Assembly (NCBI GenBank): GCA_934757845.1 | Contig: CAKVLQ010000002.1 | Span: 124,001 to 188,000 of the forward strand | Direction: 5' to 3' | Length of the DNA: 64,000 nt | DNA from: an uncultured Clostridia bacterium | GTDB taxonomy: Bacteria; Bacillota; Clostridia; Christensenellales; UBA1242 | In this document: piece after piece, positions 7,492 through 16,172 of the stretch | How positions within the stretch are numbered: position 1 is the first letter of the stretch | Layout: the number at the start of each line of letters is the position of its first letter | Notes under the pieces: model-generated | What the model was told of the DNA's origin: nothing | The model's input: the letters and a program-made list of their open reading frames with translations, nothing else | Databases searched by the model: none | Program-made: the position numbers and the translations under genes

Positions 7492-8325
7492 ATGTCGAAT
7501 ATAAAGATTTTTGAAGATAAAAAAATAAGAACAAAATGGGATGCTGAAAAAGAAGATTGGTGGTTTTCGGTTGTTGATGTTGTTGGGGCTTTAACTAATA
7601 GCGTTGACCCAACAAAGTATTGGAGAAAATTAAAACAAAGATTAAAAGAAGAAGGCAATGAAACCGTGACAAAATGTCACGCTTTGAAAATGGTTGCACA
7701 AGATGGAAAATTAAGGGATACCGATGTTGTAAACACAAAAGACCTTCTTCGTTTAATCCAATCCATTCCAAGCAAAAAGGCAGAGCCGTTCAAAATGTGG
7801 CTTGCTCAAGTTGGTAGTGAAAGGCTTGATGAAATTGCCGACCCAGAAAAAGCAATTATTCGTGGTGCAGATTTTTATCGTGCAAAAGGCTACACTGAAG
7901 GGTGGATAAATCAAAGACTACAAACCATAGAAATGCGGAAAGAACTAACTGACGAATGGAAAAATCGTGGGATAGAAAATGAAAAAGATTATGCGATATT
8001 AACCAACGAAATGACAAAGGCATGGAGTGGAATGAGTGTGCAAGAATACAAAGAGCACAAAGGCTTAAAAAAAGAGAATTTGCGAGATAACATGACAAAC
8101 ATAGAATTGGTTTTAAATATGCTTGCCGAAGTTACTACAACAGCCATGAGTAAAGAACAAAAGCCAAAAACTTTTTCTGAAAGCAAAAGAGTTGCCCGCG
8201 AAGGTGGTGAGGTCGCAAAAACAGCAAAAAAAGCTTATGAAAGCAGAGTTGGCAAAAAGGCAGTTTCCAAACTTAATGCAAAAAATAAAAATTTGTTAGA
8301 AATAAATTCTGATGATAATAGTTAA
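7492..8325 (+). CDS. Bro-N domain protein (phage antirepressor / DinD-like)
   Basis: 277 residues. The N-terminal domain has the Bro-N pattern: IRTKWDAEKEDWWFSVVDVV, then DPTKYWRKLKQRL and DVVNTKDLLRLIQSIPS, a fold found in phage and virus antirepressors. The middle, with ADFYRAKGYTEGWINQRLQ and MTKAWSGMSVQEYKEHKGL, matches proteins annotated as DinD-like or BRO family. The C-terminal tail is basic. A GGAGAAA site precedes the ATG. It stands alone in a housekeeping region near an XRE regulator; likely acquired from a phage. Function in the cell unknown. Confidence 0.8.
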   Translation: MSNIKIFEDKKIRTKWDAEKEDWWFSVVDVVGALTNSVDPTKYWRKLKQRLKEEGNETVTKCHALKMVAQDGKLRDTDVVNTKDLLRLIQSIPSKKAEPFKMWLAQVGSERLDEIADPEKAIIRGADFYRAKGYTEGWINQRLQTIEMRKELTDEWKNRGIENEKDYAILTNEMTKAWSGMSVQEYKEHKGLKKENLRDNMTNIELVLNMLAEVTTTAMSKEQKPKTFSESKRVAREGGEVAKTAKKAYESRVGKKAVSKLNAKNKNLLEINSDDNS

Positions 8326-8360
8326 AAATATAATATTTATAAAAAACTTTGCAAAAATTC

Positions 8361-8389
8361 TTGCAAATTTTTTTTTGTTATGCTATAGT
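8361..8389 (+). promoter_or_regulatory. Promoter of rpsB-tsf
   Basis: TTGCAA, 17 bp, TATAGT. The expected start near 8396 gives a leader of about 113 bases before rpsB. Confidence 0.65.
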
Positions 8390-8395
8390 CTATAT

Positions 8396-8508
8396 GGTCA
8401 AAATACGCACCTTGTGTAAATTTGCGAATCGTTGCCAATAAAATGGTGGTTCGTGGAGTTCTAAAACACTTGGGAGGACTAAAACAAAATTTAAAGGAGA
8501 TTTTAAAA
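8396..8508 (+). promoter_or_regulatory. Structured 5' leader of rpsB, candidate autoregulatory site
   Basis: The leader holds arms that can pair: CCTTGTGT near 8411 with ACACTTGG near 8466 (two mismatches) and TTGCCA with TGGTGG around an AATAAAA loop near 8437. Much of it is richer in G than the surrounding DNA. Leaders that bind S2 are known upstream of rpsB in other bacteria; that this one does so is inference. Confidence 0.4.
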
Positions 8509-9315
8509 ATGAGTGCTGTTTCTATGAAACAACTTCTAGAAGCTGGTGTGCATTTCGGACACCAAACTAGAAAATGGAATCCAAAAATGGATAAGTATAT
8601 TTTTACTGCTCGTAAAGATATTCACATTATTGACTTAGAGCAAACCCTAGACTTAGTTGACAAAGCCTATGATTTTATTAAAGAAAGTGTTAACGAAGGC
8701 AAAACTGTTTTGTTTGTTGGAACAAAAAAACAAGCCCAAGATGCTATTAAAGAAGAAGCTGAAAGATGTGGTATGTATTATATCAACTCTCGTTGGCTTG
8801 GTGGCACATTAACTAACTTCAAAACTGTTAAAAAGAGTATTGAAAGACTTAACAAATTAAATCAAATGGAAAAAACAGGTGAATTTGACCTTTTGCCTAA
8901 AAAAGAAGTTATCAAACTTAAAGCAGAAAGAGATAAACTTGAAAAAAACCTTGGCGGAATTAAAGAAATGACAAAACTTCCAGGAGTTATTTTCGTTGTT
9001 GACTCTAAAAAAGAACATATCTGTGTTAAAGAAGCAAAAGCGTTAAATATTCCAACAGTTGGTTTGATTGATACTAACTGCGACCCTGAATATATAACTC
9101 ATGTTATTCCTGGTAATGACGATGCTATTCGTTCAGTAAAACTTATTGCTGCAGCAATGGCTAATGCTGTTATTGAAGCAAAAGAAGGCGTTCAACTTAC
9201 TGTTGAACTTCCAGAAGAAGAAGGCGAAAAATCAAGCGAAAAAGCGATTGACGATATTGAAAAAGCCTTTGCTGAAACTGAAGAAACAAAAACAGAAAAA
9301 ACTGATAAAGAATAA
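8509..9315 (+). CDS. rpsB: 30S ribosomal protein S2
   Basis: Component of the small ribosomal subunit. MKQLLEAGVHFGHQTRKWNP and YINSRWLGGTLTNF are the S2 signatures, and GLIDTNCDPEYITHVIPGND is the conserved C-terminal block. The frame is open from 8422, but homology and an AAAGGAG site fix the ATG at 8509, giving 268 residues. The tail after residue 230 is Glu/Lys-rich and variable. It is cotranscribed with tsf, 12 bases downstream. Confidence 0.97.
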   Translation: MSAVSMKQLLEAGVHFGHQTRKWNPKMDKYIFTARKDIHIIDLEQTLDLVDKAYDFIKESVNEGKTVLFVGTKKQAQDAIKEEAERCGMYYINSRWLGGTLTNFKTVKKSIERLNKLNQMEKTGEFDLLPKKEVIKLKAERDKLEKNLGGIKEMTKLPGVIFVVDSKKEHICVKEAKALNIPTVGLIDTNCDPEYITHVIPGNDDAIRSVKLIAAAMANAVIEAKEGVQLTVELPEEEGEKSSEKAIDDIEKAFAETEETKTEKTDKE

Positions 9316-9327
9316 TTGGAGGAAATT

Positions 9328-10212
9328 ATGTTTACAGCAAGTGATGTAAAAAATTTGAGAGAAATGACAGGTGCTGGAATGCTTGACTGCAAAAATGCTT
9401 TAACTGAAACTAATGGCGATTTTGACAAAGCCATTGAAGTTTTGCGTGAAAAAGGTGTTGCAAAAGCAGCAAAAAAAGCAAGCAGAATTGCGGCAGAAGG
9501 TGCTGTTGGTGCAAAAATTTGTGGAAATAAAGGCGTATTGGTTGAAATTAACTGTGAATCAGACTTTGTTTCTAAAGGCGAAAAATTCCAAGCAATAGTT
9601 AATGACATTGCCGAAGTTGTTTTGAAAAACAACCCAGCCGATGTTGAAGCATTAATGAATTGCGATATTAATGGAACAACAGTTAATGAATATATGACTG
9701 AACAAACTATGGTTATTGGTGAAAAACTTTCAATCAGAAGATTTAAGTTGTTTGAAACTGCTGGAAAAATTGAAACATACATTCACATGGGTGGAAAAGT
9801 GGGCGTTATGGTTGATGCAAACCCATTTAATGATGGGGAAGATATTCTTCATGATGTTGCTCTTCAAATTGCTGCTGCAAAACCAGCATATTTGAACAAA
9901 GGCGAAGTTCCTAGTGAAGTTATTGAAAAAGAAAAAGAAATTTTGCTTGCACAAATGCAAAATGACGAAAAGAACGCCAACAAACCAAAAGAAATTTTGG
10001 AAAAAATTGTTATGGGCAAAGTTGGAAAATTTTATAGTGAAAACTGCCTTTTAAATCAACTTTTTGTTAAAGACGATTCAAAAACTATTGAAGAAGTTGT
10101 TGGAAAACATTTTGTAATTTCAAGATTTGTTCGTTTTGAAATGGGCGAAGGATTAGAAAAGAAAAATGAAAACTTTGCAGAAGAAGTTGCAAAAATGGGC
10201 AAACAAGACTAA
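9328..10212 (+). CDS. tsf: Elongation factor Ts
   Basis: Nucleotide exchange factor for EF-Tu. The N-terminal UBA-like region LREMTGAGMLDCKNALTET and the TDFVSKGE-like NCESDFVSKGEKFQ motif are clear; the dimerisation core and C-terminal module follow (VDANPFNDG, KFYSENCLLNQLFV). With start at the ATG behind GGAGG it has 294 residues, near the usual 290. It ends at a terminator. pyrH, which commonly follows tsf, is not here; two minus-strand genes intervene before frr. Confidence 0.96.
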   Translation: MFTASDVKNLREMTGAGMLDCKNALTETNGDFDKAIEVLREKGVAKAAKKASRIAAEGAVGAKICGNKGVLVEINCESDFVSKGEKFQAIVNDIAEVVLKNNPADVEALMNCDINGTTVNEYMTEQTMVIGEKLSIRRFKLFETAGKIETYIHMGGKVGVMVDANPFNDGEDILHDVALQIAAAKPAYLNKGEVPSEVIEKEKEILLAQMQNDEKNANKPKEILEKIVMGKVGKFYSENCLLNQLFVKDDSKTIEEVVGKHFVISRFVRFEMGEGLEKKNENFAEEVAKMGKQD

Positions 10213-10240
10213 TTTACTTTTATATTAAATATGAATAAAT

Positions 10241-10269
10241 AAAAATGGGCTTTTAAGGCTCATTTTTTT
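10241..10269 (+). terminator. Terminator after tsf
   Basis: AAAATGGGC / GCTCATTTT (one G-U pair) with a seven-base loop and a T run. Confidence 0.8.
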
Positions 10270-10363
10270 GTTAAAGGACTTTAATTTTCTTGCTTAAATG
10301 TTTTACTGGTCTAATAATTGATAATTTTTTAACATAAGATTATTAAAATCATTTATTTACTAA

Positions 10364-10390
10364 AAAAGAACTTTAATTAAAAAGTTCTTT
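10364..10390 (-). terminator. Terminator of the PHP-domain operon
   Basis: On the minus strand AAAGAACTTT / AAAGTTCTTT followed by T; the stop codon of the PHP gene lies in the hairpin. Confidence 0.7.
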
Positions 10391-12101
10391 CATCATTGTC
10401 TGATTTTTCAACATTTTTGTTTTTATTGTTTGATTTTTGACTTTTAAACAAATGTTTATATTTTCGTTTAAAACCCTTTTTTATTTGCAAATATTGTTTA
10501 TATTTATCAAGAAATTTTTCAACATATTTTTTTCCGTCAAGGGCTTTTTGGTGCAAATAATACGTTGATAATGCTGTTTCAACAGAAGGAAGCAAAGAGC
10601 AAATAAGATTATATTGTGTTTGTGCTTGCTTGTCGGTTAAATTGTTATTTTGCAAAGCATTGTTAAAAAGTTCAATCATAATAGATAGATTATTTGTTGC
10701 TTCTGAAAATTTTTTTGTAAGTTCAATGTTCTGCATTCTTTTTTCATGAAGTTTTTTCTCACTTGGGTGCGGTTTGTTAACACGGGTGTTAACAATTAAC
10801 TTACAATAATCTTGTAAGTTAATAAACTCTTCAAAGTTTTGTTCTGTTTTTAAAATCTTAATTTGTTCGTCAAAACTTTTATCGCATTTCGGTGCTGTTT
10901 TAATCGTTCCGTCCAAAATTTTGTTTGCAAACAAACAATCTTCGCACACGATATTGTTTTTTGAGTGCACAGAATTTGTTTCTGTAAAAGCAAATTTTGA
11001 AAGATAGTTTGTTGAAGATTTTAGTGTCCCGTGAGAGTCGCTTCCGCAAGTGATATAAAGATTATTGTTATTTGCAATTTTCACAAATTCTTCAAACAAG
11101 TGAGGATTTATGTTTGATGAAACGTGCAAAACTTCAATTCCTGCAAGACCGTTTAAGAATTTTTTTGTTATAGGAGAGTGAACATTGTGTGACAATACAT
11201 GAACAAGATAGGTGAGTTGCAATGTTTGTAGACTGGCATTTTTATCAAAGTTTACTCCTAAAGTTTTTAGTTTTGCTTTAAAAAACGCTTTTGTTTTTAA
11301 TTCGTTGTTTTTTGCATAACTTCCAAGTTTAACAAGATAAGGGTGGGCAAGTACACAATATCCGCCTGCATTTTCAACAATTTCCATAACTTCTTTACAA
11401 TCAAGTCGACCAAGACCTATCAAATTTCGGTTTGAAAGTTGATAAAATATATCTTTTTTGGTCATTTCTGGCAAATCAAATTTGTTTTGAATATATGTCA
11501 TCAAATATTGAATATATTTTTTTTCGTCAAAATAGTGAGTGTTAAGATTAACATCTTTAAAATCATTTAATGAAAGCGTTAACCCATAGTCTTTTAAAAT
11601 GTTTTTGATTGACAAAATATAAGCACCCGCTGAAATTTTGATTTTGCCTTTGTTGGTTTCAACCATAATTGAATTTTCACGCTTTGTTGAGTGAAGTTTG
11701 CACAAAAATGATAGTGTTTCGTCATAAGGATTAAATCCATAAGCAAGCATATGGAAGTTTGAAATCACATTTTTTATATGACCTTCATTGTTTTTTATTT
11801 CGCCCAAACTTCCGCTACTACAAGTAAATTCGCAACCCGTTATAAAATTTATATCTTTATATTTTTTTGGGTTGCTTTTTAGCGTCAAATCTATTTTTTG
11901 CACACCTTCAATGCTATTGTGGTCGGTTAAAGCAAAAGTTGCAGGGCATGAGTTGATTTGCGTGTATTCATAAACGCTTTCCAAAAGTTCTTCGGGCGAC
12001 AAATCCATTTGGTTCATTTCTTCGCCATAACTGTCGTTTGTGTGATTATGAAGGTCAACAAAACCTTGTTTTGATATTATTCTGTCAAAAAATTGAAGCA
12101 T
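10377..12101 (-). CDS. PHP-domain metal-dependent phosphoesterase
   Basis: 574 residues. The PHP metal-binding motifs are all present: DLHNHTNDS near residue 17, TDHNSIEG near 60, a GCEFT strand near 90, CVLAHPYL in the middle and CGSDSHG near 355. This is the phosphoesterase fold of histidinol phosphatase and DNA polymerase PHP domains. A long inserted region lies between the GCEFT and AHP motifs, and the C-terminal ~180 residues are helical, Lys/Asn-rich and of unknown role. It shares one base with the stop of the upstream Cys-pair gene, so the two form an operon. Substrate unknown. Confidence 0.8.
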   Translation of the reverse strand: MLQFFDRIISKQGFVDLHNHTNDSYGEEMNQMDLSPEELLESVYEYTQINSCPATFALTDHNSIEGVQKIDLTLKSNPKKYKDINFITGCEFTCSSGSLGEIKNNEGHIKNVISNFHMLAYGFNPYDETLSFLCKLHSTKRENSIMVETNKGKIKISAGAYILSIKNILKDYGLTLSLNDFKDVNLNTHYFDEKKYIQYLMTYIQNKFDLPEMTKKDIFYQLSNRNLIGLGRLDCKEVMEIVENAGGYCVLAHPYLVKLGSYAKNNELKTKAFFKAKLKTLGVNFDKNASLQTLQLTYLVHVLSHNVHSPITKKFLNGLAGIEVLHVSSNINPHLFEEFVKIANNNNLYITCGSDSHGTLKSSTNYLSKFAFTETNSVHSKNNIVCEDCLFANKILDGTIKTAPKCDKSFDEQIKILKTEQNFEEFINLQDYCKLIVNTRVNKPHPSEKKLHEKRMQNIELTKKFSEATNNLSIMIELFNNALQNNNLTDKQAQTQYNLICSLLPSVETALSTYYLHQKALDGKKYVEKFLDKYKQYLQIKKGFKRKYKHLFKSQKSNNKNKNVEKSDNDERTF

Positions 12102-12727
12102 TAGGCAGGTTCTCCCATTTCAATGCATTCAAGCAAATATTCTCTTAATTTATCGTCTAAATTTAGGTTTAACATTTGTTGTCTTGCTTTTTGGCTTTGA
12201 CCAAGAAAGGCAAGGGCTTCAACATAAAAGCACGAAATATAACTTGTTGGAAAAACTATCAAACAAGCCTCAATTAACAAGCAAATTCTTTGAACAACCA
12301 AGTTGCTTTCTGATTTTGCAGTTTCAAGAATTTTGTCGAAGGCTGGCTTTCGATAATAATCTGCAAACAAAGCATAAAAATCGGTTTTTAGTTTGTTAAA
12401 AATGTGCGCCCAAACACGAAGCGTAGTTAAGGTTAAATCGCCATTTTTTGCATAAGTTTGGAACATTTCTTCGGGGTCAAATTGCTTTTGTTTAAGTCTT
12501 TCTTTGTCATAAAAATTGTTTAAATTATTGTTTTCGTGAATGTCGTCATTAATATAGCCACAATTTTCACAACAATTTAGAATTGGATTTTTAAAAACGC
12601 TATAATCTGAAAAAGTGACAAGAAGTTTGCTGTCATTGTTGTCAAAATTTTCATTTTCGTTGATTAAAATTTCTTGAACATGACCGCATTTGCAACACAT
12701 TGTTTTTTTTAATGTTTGTTTTATCAT
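12101..12727 (-). CDS. Protein with two Cys pairs, zinc-ribbon-like (DUF2225-like, tentative)
   Basis: 208 residues from the ATG at 12727 (GGGGTG upstream). Two Cys motifs, TMCCKCGH at about 9-16 and LNCCENCGY at about 51-59, look like a split zinc ribbon. Then comes an acidic Asn-rich stretch and a helical C-terminal part with TPR-like spacing (ALAFLGQSQKARQQMLNLNL). The layout recalls DUF2225 proteins of Bacillota, but I am not certain. It is translationally coupled to the PHP gene. Confidence 0.5.
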   Translation of the reverse strand: MIKQTLKKTMCCKCGHVQEILINENENFDNNDSKLLVTFSDYSVFKNPILNCCENCGYINDDIHENNNLNNFYDKERLKQKQFDPEEMFQTYAKNGDLTLTTLRVWAHIFNKLKTDFYALFADYYRKPAFDKILETAKSESNLVVQRICLLIEACLIVFPTSYISCFYVEALAFLGQSQKARQQMLNLNLDDKLREYLLECIEMGEPA

Positions 12728-12875
12728 TTTGCACCCCAAATAATATATCTTTATTTAATAATAACATATAAAAGTCAAATTTTCAATAGTTTTTGAACAT
12801 TTTTGTTAAAGGTGAGCAAAATAATGAATAATTTGATTTTTGTTTTGCTATAAACAAAATTTTTGTTATTTTTGT

Positions 12876-12904
12876 TTGCAATTTTTCGTTTTATCTTGTA
12901 TTAT
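12876..12904 (+). promoter_or_regulatory. Promoter of frr
   Basis: TTGCAA, 17 bp, TATTAT. A short GTGAAAA/TTTTCAC hairpin follows in the leader, before the AAAGGAG of frr. Confidence 0.5.
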
Positions 12905-12952
12905 ATTATTGACTATGTGAAAATGTTTTTTCACAAACCAAAGGAGAATTTT

Positions 12953-13516
12953 ATGACAACTCAAAAAGAAGTTTATGATGAACTTAAACAAAATCTAGAA
13001 AAAGTTATTAATCACTTGAATGTTGAATTTTCGGCTGTTAGGGCAGGAAGAGCAAATCCAAAAATTTTGGACAAAGTGCTTGTTGATTATTATGGAACTC
13101 CAACTCCACTTTATCAAATGGCAAATATTTCTGTTCCTGAACCAAGAATGCTTTTGATTTCGCTTTGGGACACAAGCATGATTAAAGATGTTGTTAAAGC
13201 CATTAATGAAGCAAATATTGGAATTAATCCTAATGATGACGGAAAAGTTATTAGGCTTGTTTTTCCAGTTTTAACAGAAGAACGAAGAAAAGAACTTGTT
13301 AAGCAAACCAAAAAAATTGCCGAAGAAGTTAAAGTTAGTGCAAGAAACGAAAGACGGGTTGCTCTTGACAATGTTAAACAACTTAAAAAAGACAATTTGA
13401 TAACCGAAGATGGCGAAAAATTGAGCGAAAAAGAAATTCAAAAAATCTTGGACGAGTATATTGCAAAAATTGATAAAATTTCGCAAGACAAAGAAAAAGA
13501 AATTATGGAGATTTAA
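12953..13516 (+). CDS. frr: Ribosome recycling factor
   Basis: Releases ribosomes from mRNA after termination, with EF-G. The signature FSAVRAGRANPKILDKVLVD is at about 29-48 and the C-terminal coiled helix (KKIAEEVKVSARNERR, LKKDNLITEDGEKLSEKEIQ) is intact. The start is the ATG at 12953 behind AAAGGAG, giving 187 residues. Upstream of that point the open frame is AT-rich leader. The stop overlaps the next gene's ATG (TAATG), so translation is coupled. Confidence 0.96.
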   Translation: MTTQKEVYDELKQNLEKVINHLNVEFSAVRAGRANPKILDKVLVDYYGTPTPLYQMANISVPEPRMLLISLWDTSMIKDVVKAINEANIGINPNDDGKVIRLVFPVLTEERRKELVKQTKKIAEEVKVSARNERRVALDNVKQLKKDNLITEDGEKLSEKEIQKILDEYIAKIDKISQDKEKEIMEI

Positions 13517-13704
13517 TGAACATTGAAAATTTGATTGGATTTCCAAAAGATGTTGTGATTGAAAGTCTTAAAAAGCAAAATGTTAAGTTTGAAATTGTTA
13601 CATTTGATGAAAATAAAAATTTTGACACTTTGCTTTTAACAAAATTTGAAAATAAAGAAGATAAAATTATTTTGTTTTTTGACAAATTTAGGCTTGAAAT
13701 TTAA
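13516..13704 (+). CDS. Small protein of unknown function between frr and cdsA
   Basis: 62-residue reading frame starting on the last base of the frr stop codon. The sequence MNIENLIGFPKDVVIESLKK and the terminal FFDKFRLEI look like a small alpha/beta protein. It has no membrane segment and no motif I recognise. In most Bacillota uppS occupies this position between frr and cdsA; this is far too short and unrelated. Translational coupling supports it being real. Confidence 0.55.
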   Translation: MNIENLIGFPKDVVIESLKKQNVKFEIVTFDENKNFDTLLLTKFENKEDKIILFFDKFRLEI

Positions 13705-13728
13705 CTGATTTTTAGAAGTGGGAGAGAT

Positions 13729-14667
13729 ATGAAACAACGATTGATTACGGCCATTATTTTGAATGTTGCTGTGGCATTAATTTTTGTGTTAAGACAATTT
13801 GTTAGTGCTTATATTTTTGATGCACTTTTGTGCCTTGTAATAATTATAAGTGCAAACGAAGTTGCAAGAGTTTTTAATAGAAGTGGAAGGCTAAATAACA
13901 GCACTTTAATCACTATTTATCCCGTGTTAAGTTTTGTTGGATTTTATTTTGGAATGAAATATGAACTTAATATGTGGTATATTTTGTTAATAAATCTTGG
14001 CTTAATTTTGGCTTTAATGCTTGTTGAAATAGTTGTTGTGCTTATTACAAAAAACAAATTAAAATCAGAGTTTGAAAAAACCAAATTAACAAACACCTTT
14101 TCACGATTTAGTGTGAACAAAGTTTTGCTAACAGGCTTTTTAATGCTTTATCCTTCATTTTTGCTTTCTAGTATGTATTTTATAAACCATATCGGGGCGT
14201 TTGAATATCTTAATATTTCAAAATTTGGAACTAATATTGATTTTAGTTTGTTCTTTTTGTTGCTTCCAATTTTAACAACAGTTGCAACTGACACTTTTGC
14301 TTATTTGATTGGACGTTTAATAAAAGGTCCAAAACTTTGCCCATTAATAAGCCCAAACAAAACAATAAGTGGGGCTATTGGTGGCATTTTGGGCGGAATT
14401 ATTTTTGGCTTTGGAATTTATGCAATTTTTGTTGCTTGTGGGCTTATTGAAGCCGTGCTTGCACCTTATGTTATAGTTATTTACACTATTTTGGCATCAA
14501 TAATAAGCGAAATTGGCGACATTTTTGCCTCTATTATAAAGCGAAAAGCGCGAACAAAAGATTATTCTTCAATTTTTCCAGGTCATGGCGGATTTATGGA
14601 TAGACTTGACGGAATTAGTTTTAATGTTTTGTTCACATTATTATTTTTCATGTTATTTATTTTTTAA
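13729..14667 (+). CDS. cdsA: Phosphatidate cytidylyltransferase
   Basis: Integral membrane enzyme that makes CDP-diacylglycerol from phosphatidate and CTP for phospholipid synthesis. About eight hydrophobic segments fill its 312 residues. The family signature near the C-terminus is present: SEIGDIFASIIKRKARTKDY followed by FPGHGGFMDRLDGISF; TISGAIGGILGG precedes it. The GGGAGAG site sets the ATG. It sits between the small ORF and rseP, as in the usual frr-uppS-cdsA-dxr-rseP cluster but without uppS and dxr. Confidence 0.93.
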   Translation: MKQRLITAIILNVAVALIFVLRQFVSAYIFDALLCLVIIISANEVARVFNRSGRLNNSTLITIYPVLSFVGFYFGMKYELNMWYILLINLGLILALMLVEIVVVLITKNKLKSEFEKTKLTNTFSRFSVNKVLLTGFLMLYPSFLLSSMYFINHIGAFEYLNISKFGTNIDFSLFFLLLPILTTVATDTFAYLIGRLIKGPKLCPLISPNKTISGAIGGILGGIIFGFGIYAIFVACGLIEAVLAPYVIVIYTILASIISEIGDIFASIIKRKARTKDYSSIFPGHGGFMDRLDGISFNVLFTLLFFMLFIF

Positions 14668-14756
14668 AAAAGAATATAATTAATATTGAAATAAATAATA
14701 TTGATAAAGAATTTTTGTAAGTAAAGAATTTTTTAGTTTGATTTTAAGGAGTTATT

Positions 14757-15779
14757 TTGATAGTTTTATATATTCTTTTGGCTCTTGTAATTTTGCTTGC
14801 AATGGTAACTATCCACGAGTTTGGGCATTACACAGCGGGCAAGATGCTGGGCTTTAAAATTAACGAATTTTCAATAGGTTTTGGGCCTGCACTTTTTTCA
14901 AAAACCAACAAAAAAAATGGTGAAAAATTTTCTGTTAGAGCAATTCCACTTGGTGGATATTGTGCTTTTGATGGGGAAGAAACCGAAAGTAATAGCGAAA
15001 CGAGTTTTATGAAACAAAAACCTTGGAAAAGGCTTATTGTTTTGTTTTTTGGGGCGTTTTTTAACTTTTTAAGTGCAATAATTTTTTCATTTATTTTGCT
15101 TGTTAGTGTTGGATATGATATCCCAAAAATAACCAATGTTGTTGATGTTAATGGGGCAGAAACGCATCAAACACAACTTCAAGTTGGTGACATAATAACT
15201 CATGTTGAAGGAACGGAAATAAGTTTTATTCACGGAAATGATTTTACAAAACTTATTGCAAAATATTCTGCTGGTGAACATCCAGAAGTTACAATTATAA
15301 GAGATGGCGAAACAAAAACCATTTTGCTAGATTTTTTTGAAGATGCTGACGGGAATGTTAAACTTGGCATTAATATGACGAGTGTTCCTTATAGTTTTGG
15401 AAAAGCACTTTTATATTGCGTTCCATTTACCTTTGTTTTGGGTTGGCAAATTCTTGTTTTGTTCTGGCATTTGCTAACGGGAAGGTTGGCTCTTTCAAAT
15501 TTGGGTGGACCAATAACAACAATAAGGCAAATGGCAACAATTTCAATGCAAGGGGCAAGCAATATTTTGGTTTTGCTTCCACTTCTTGCCACCAATCTTG
15601 CAATTTTCAACTGGCTTCCAATTCCAGCACTTGATGGCTCAAAAATGGTGTTCACTACCATTGAATGGATAAGGGGAAAACCTATTAATCAAAAGGTTGA
15701 AAACCGCATTCACACTATTGGACTGATTGTTTTGTTTGCTATTGTTATAATTGCCGACATTTATCATTTGATATTTTGA
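14757..15779 (+). CDS. rseP: RseP/RasP-type site-2 zinc metalloprotease
   Basis: Intramembrane protease that cleaves anti-sigma factors and signal-peptide remnants. The catalytic HEFGH motif is in MVTIHEFGHYTAGKML near residue 20, within the first membrane helix; the third ligand is in the LPIPALDGSKM segment near residue 290. A single PDZ domain (QVGDIITHVEGTEI) lies between. The start is TTG, chosen because AAGGAG stands six bases before it and the frame begins directly with the membrane segment. Length 340 is normal for the short Bacillota form. Confidence 0.92.
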   Translation: MIVLYILLALVILLAMVTIHEFGHYTAGKMLGFKINEFSIGFGPALFSKTNKKNGEKFSVRAIPLGGYCAFDGEETESNSETSFMKQKPWKRLIVLFFGAFFNFLSAIIFSFILLVSVGYDIPKITNVVDVNGAETHQTQLQVGDIITHVEGTEISFIHGNDFTKLIAKYSAGEHPEVTIIRDGETKTILLDFFEDADGNVKLGINMTSVPYSFGKALLYCVPFTFVLGWQILVLFWHLLTGRLALSNLGGPITTIRQMATISMQGASNILVLLPLLATNLAIFNWLPIPALDGSKMVFTTIEWIRGKPINQKVENRIHTIGLIVLFAIVIIADIYHLIF

Positions 15780-15836
15780 TAACAATATTTAAACAATAGT
15801 TGATAGTTTTTTGTTTTAATTTTTGTTTGACAAATT

Positions 15837-15865
15837 ATTCTTTTGGTTTTATACTAATTTTAAAG
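15837..15865 (+). promoter_or_regulatory. Promoter of the 91-residue membrane protein and polC-like gene
   Basis: Consensus TTGACA, 17 bp, TATACT, ten bases before the AAAGGAG of the next gene. Confidence 0.7.
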
Positions 15866-15874
15866 GAGTAAATT

Positions 15875-16150
15875 ATGTTAAGTGCGCAAATTGTTGACCC
15901 ATCTTTTTCACAACTACCACCACAATATCAAATTGCTGTTTTTGTAACTTATGGAATTATTCTTTTGGTTGGATTAATTCAACTTGTTGCGGGTTTAATT
16001 TTGATTGCTAAAGAAGCCAGTTTGAGAAAACAAAACCGAAACGAAAGACTTATGATGTTAAAAAATTCTTTATGTGAAGCAAAAAAAGAAGAAAGCAAAA
16101 GTGGCAACATAGAAACGCAAAGTGGCACAAATTGCGAACAAAAAGAATAG
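15875..16150 (+). CDS. Small membrane protein, 91 residues
   Basis: One long hydrophobic segment at about residues 20-47 (IAVFVTYGIILLVGLIQLVA) is followed by a cytoplasmic-type charged tail rich in Lys, Glu, Asn. No family recognised. It has its own promoter and a good AAAGGAG site, and is 22 bases before the polC-like gene. It may be transcribed with it. The tail composition suggests a tether or adaptor, but that is a guess. Confidence 0.6.
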   Translation: MLSAQIVDPSFSQLPPQYQIAVFVTYGIILLVGLIQLVAGLILIAKEASLRKQNRNERLMMLKNSLCEAKKEESKSGNIETQSGTNCEQKE

Positions 16151-16172
16151 TTTTGTTTGAATAATATTTACT

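Noticed and set aside
9192..9782. 196-residue minus-strand frame across rpsB/tsf
   Set aside because: Shadow of two well-supported genes, Ser/Phe-rich, no ribosome binding site.
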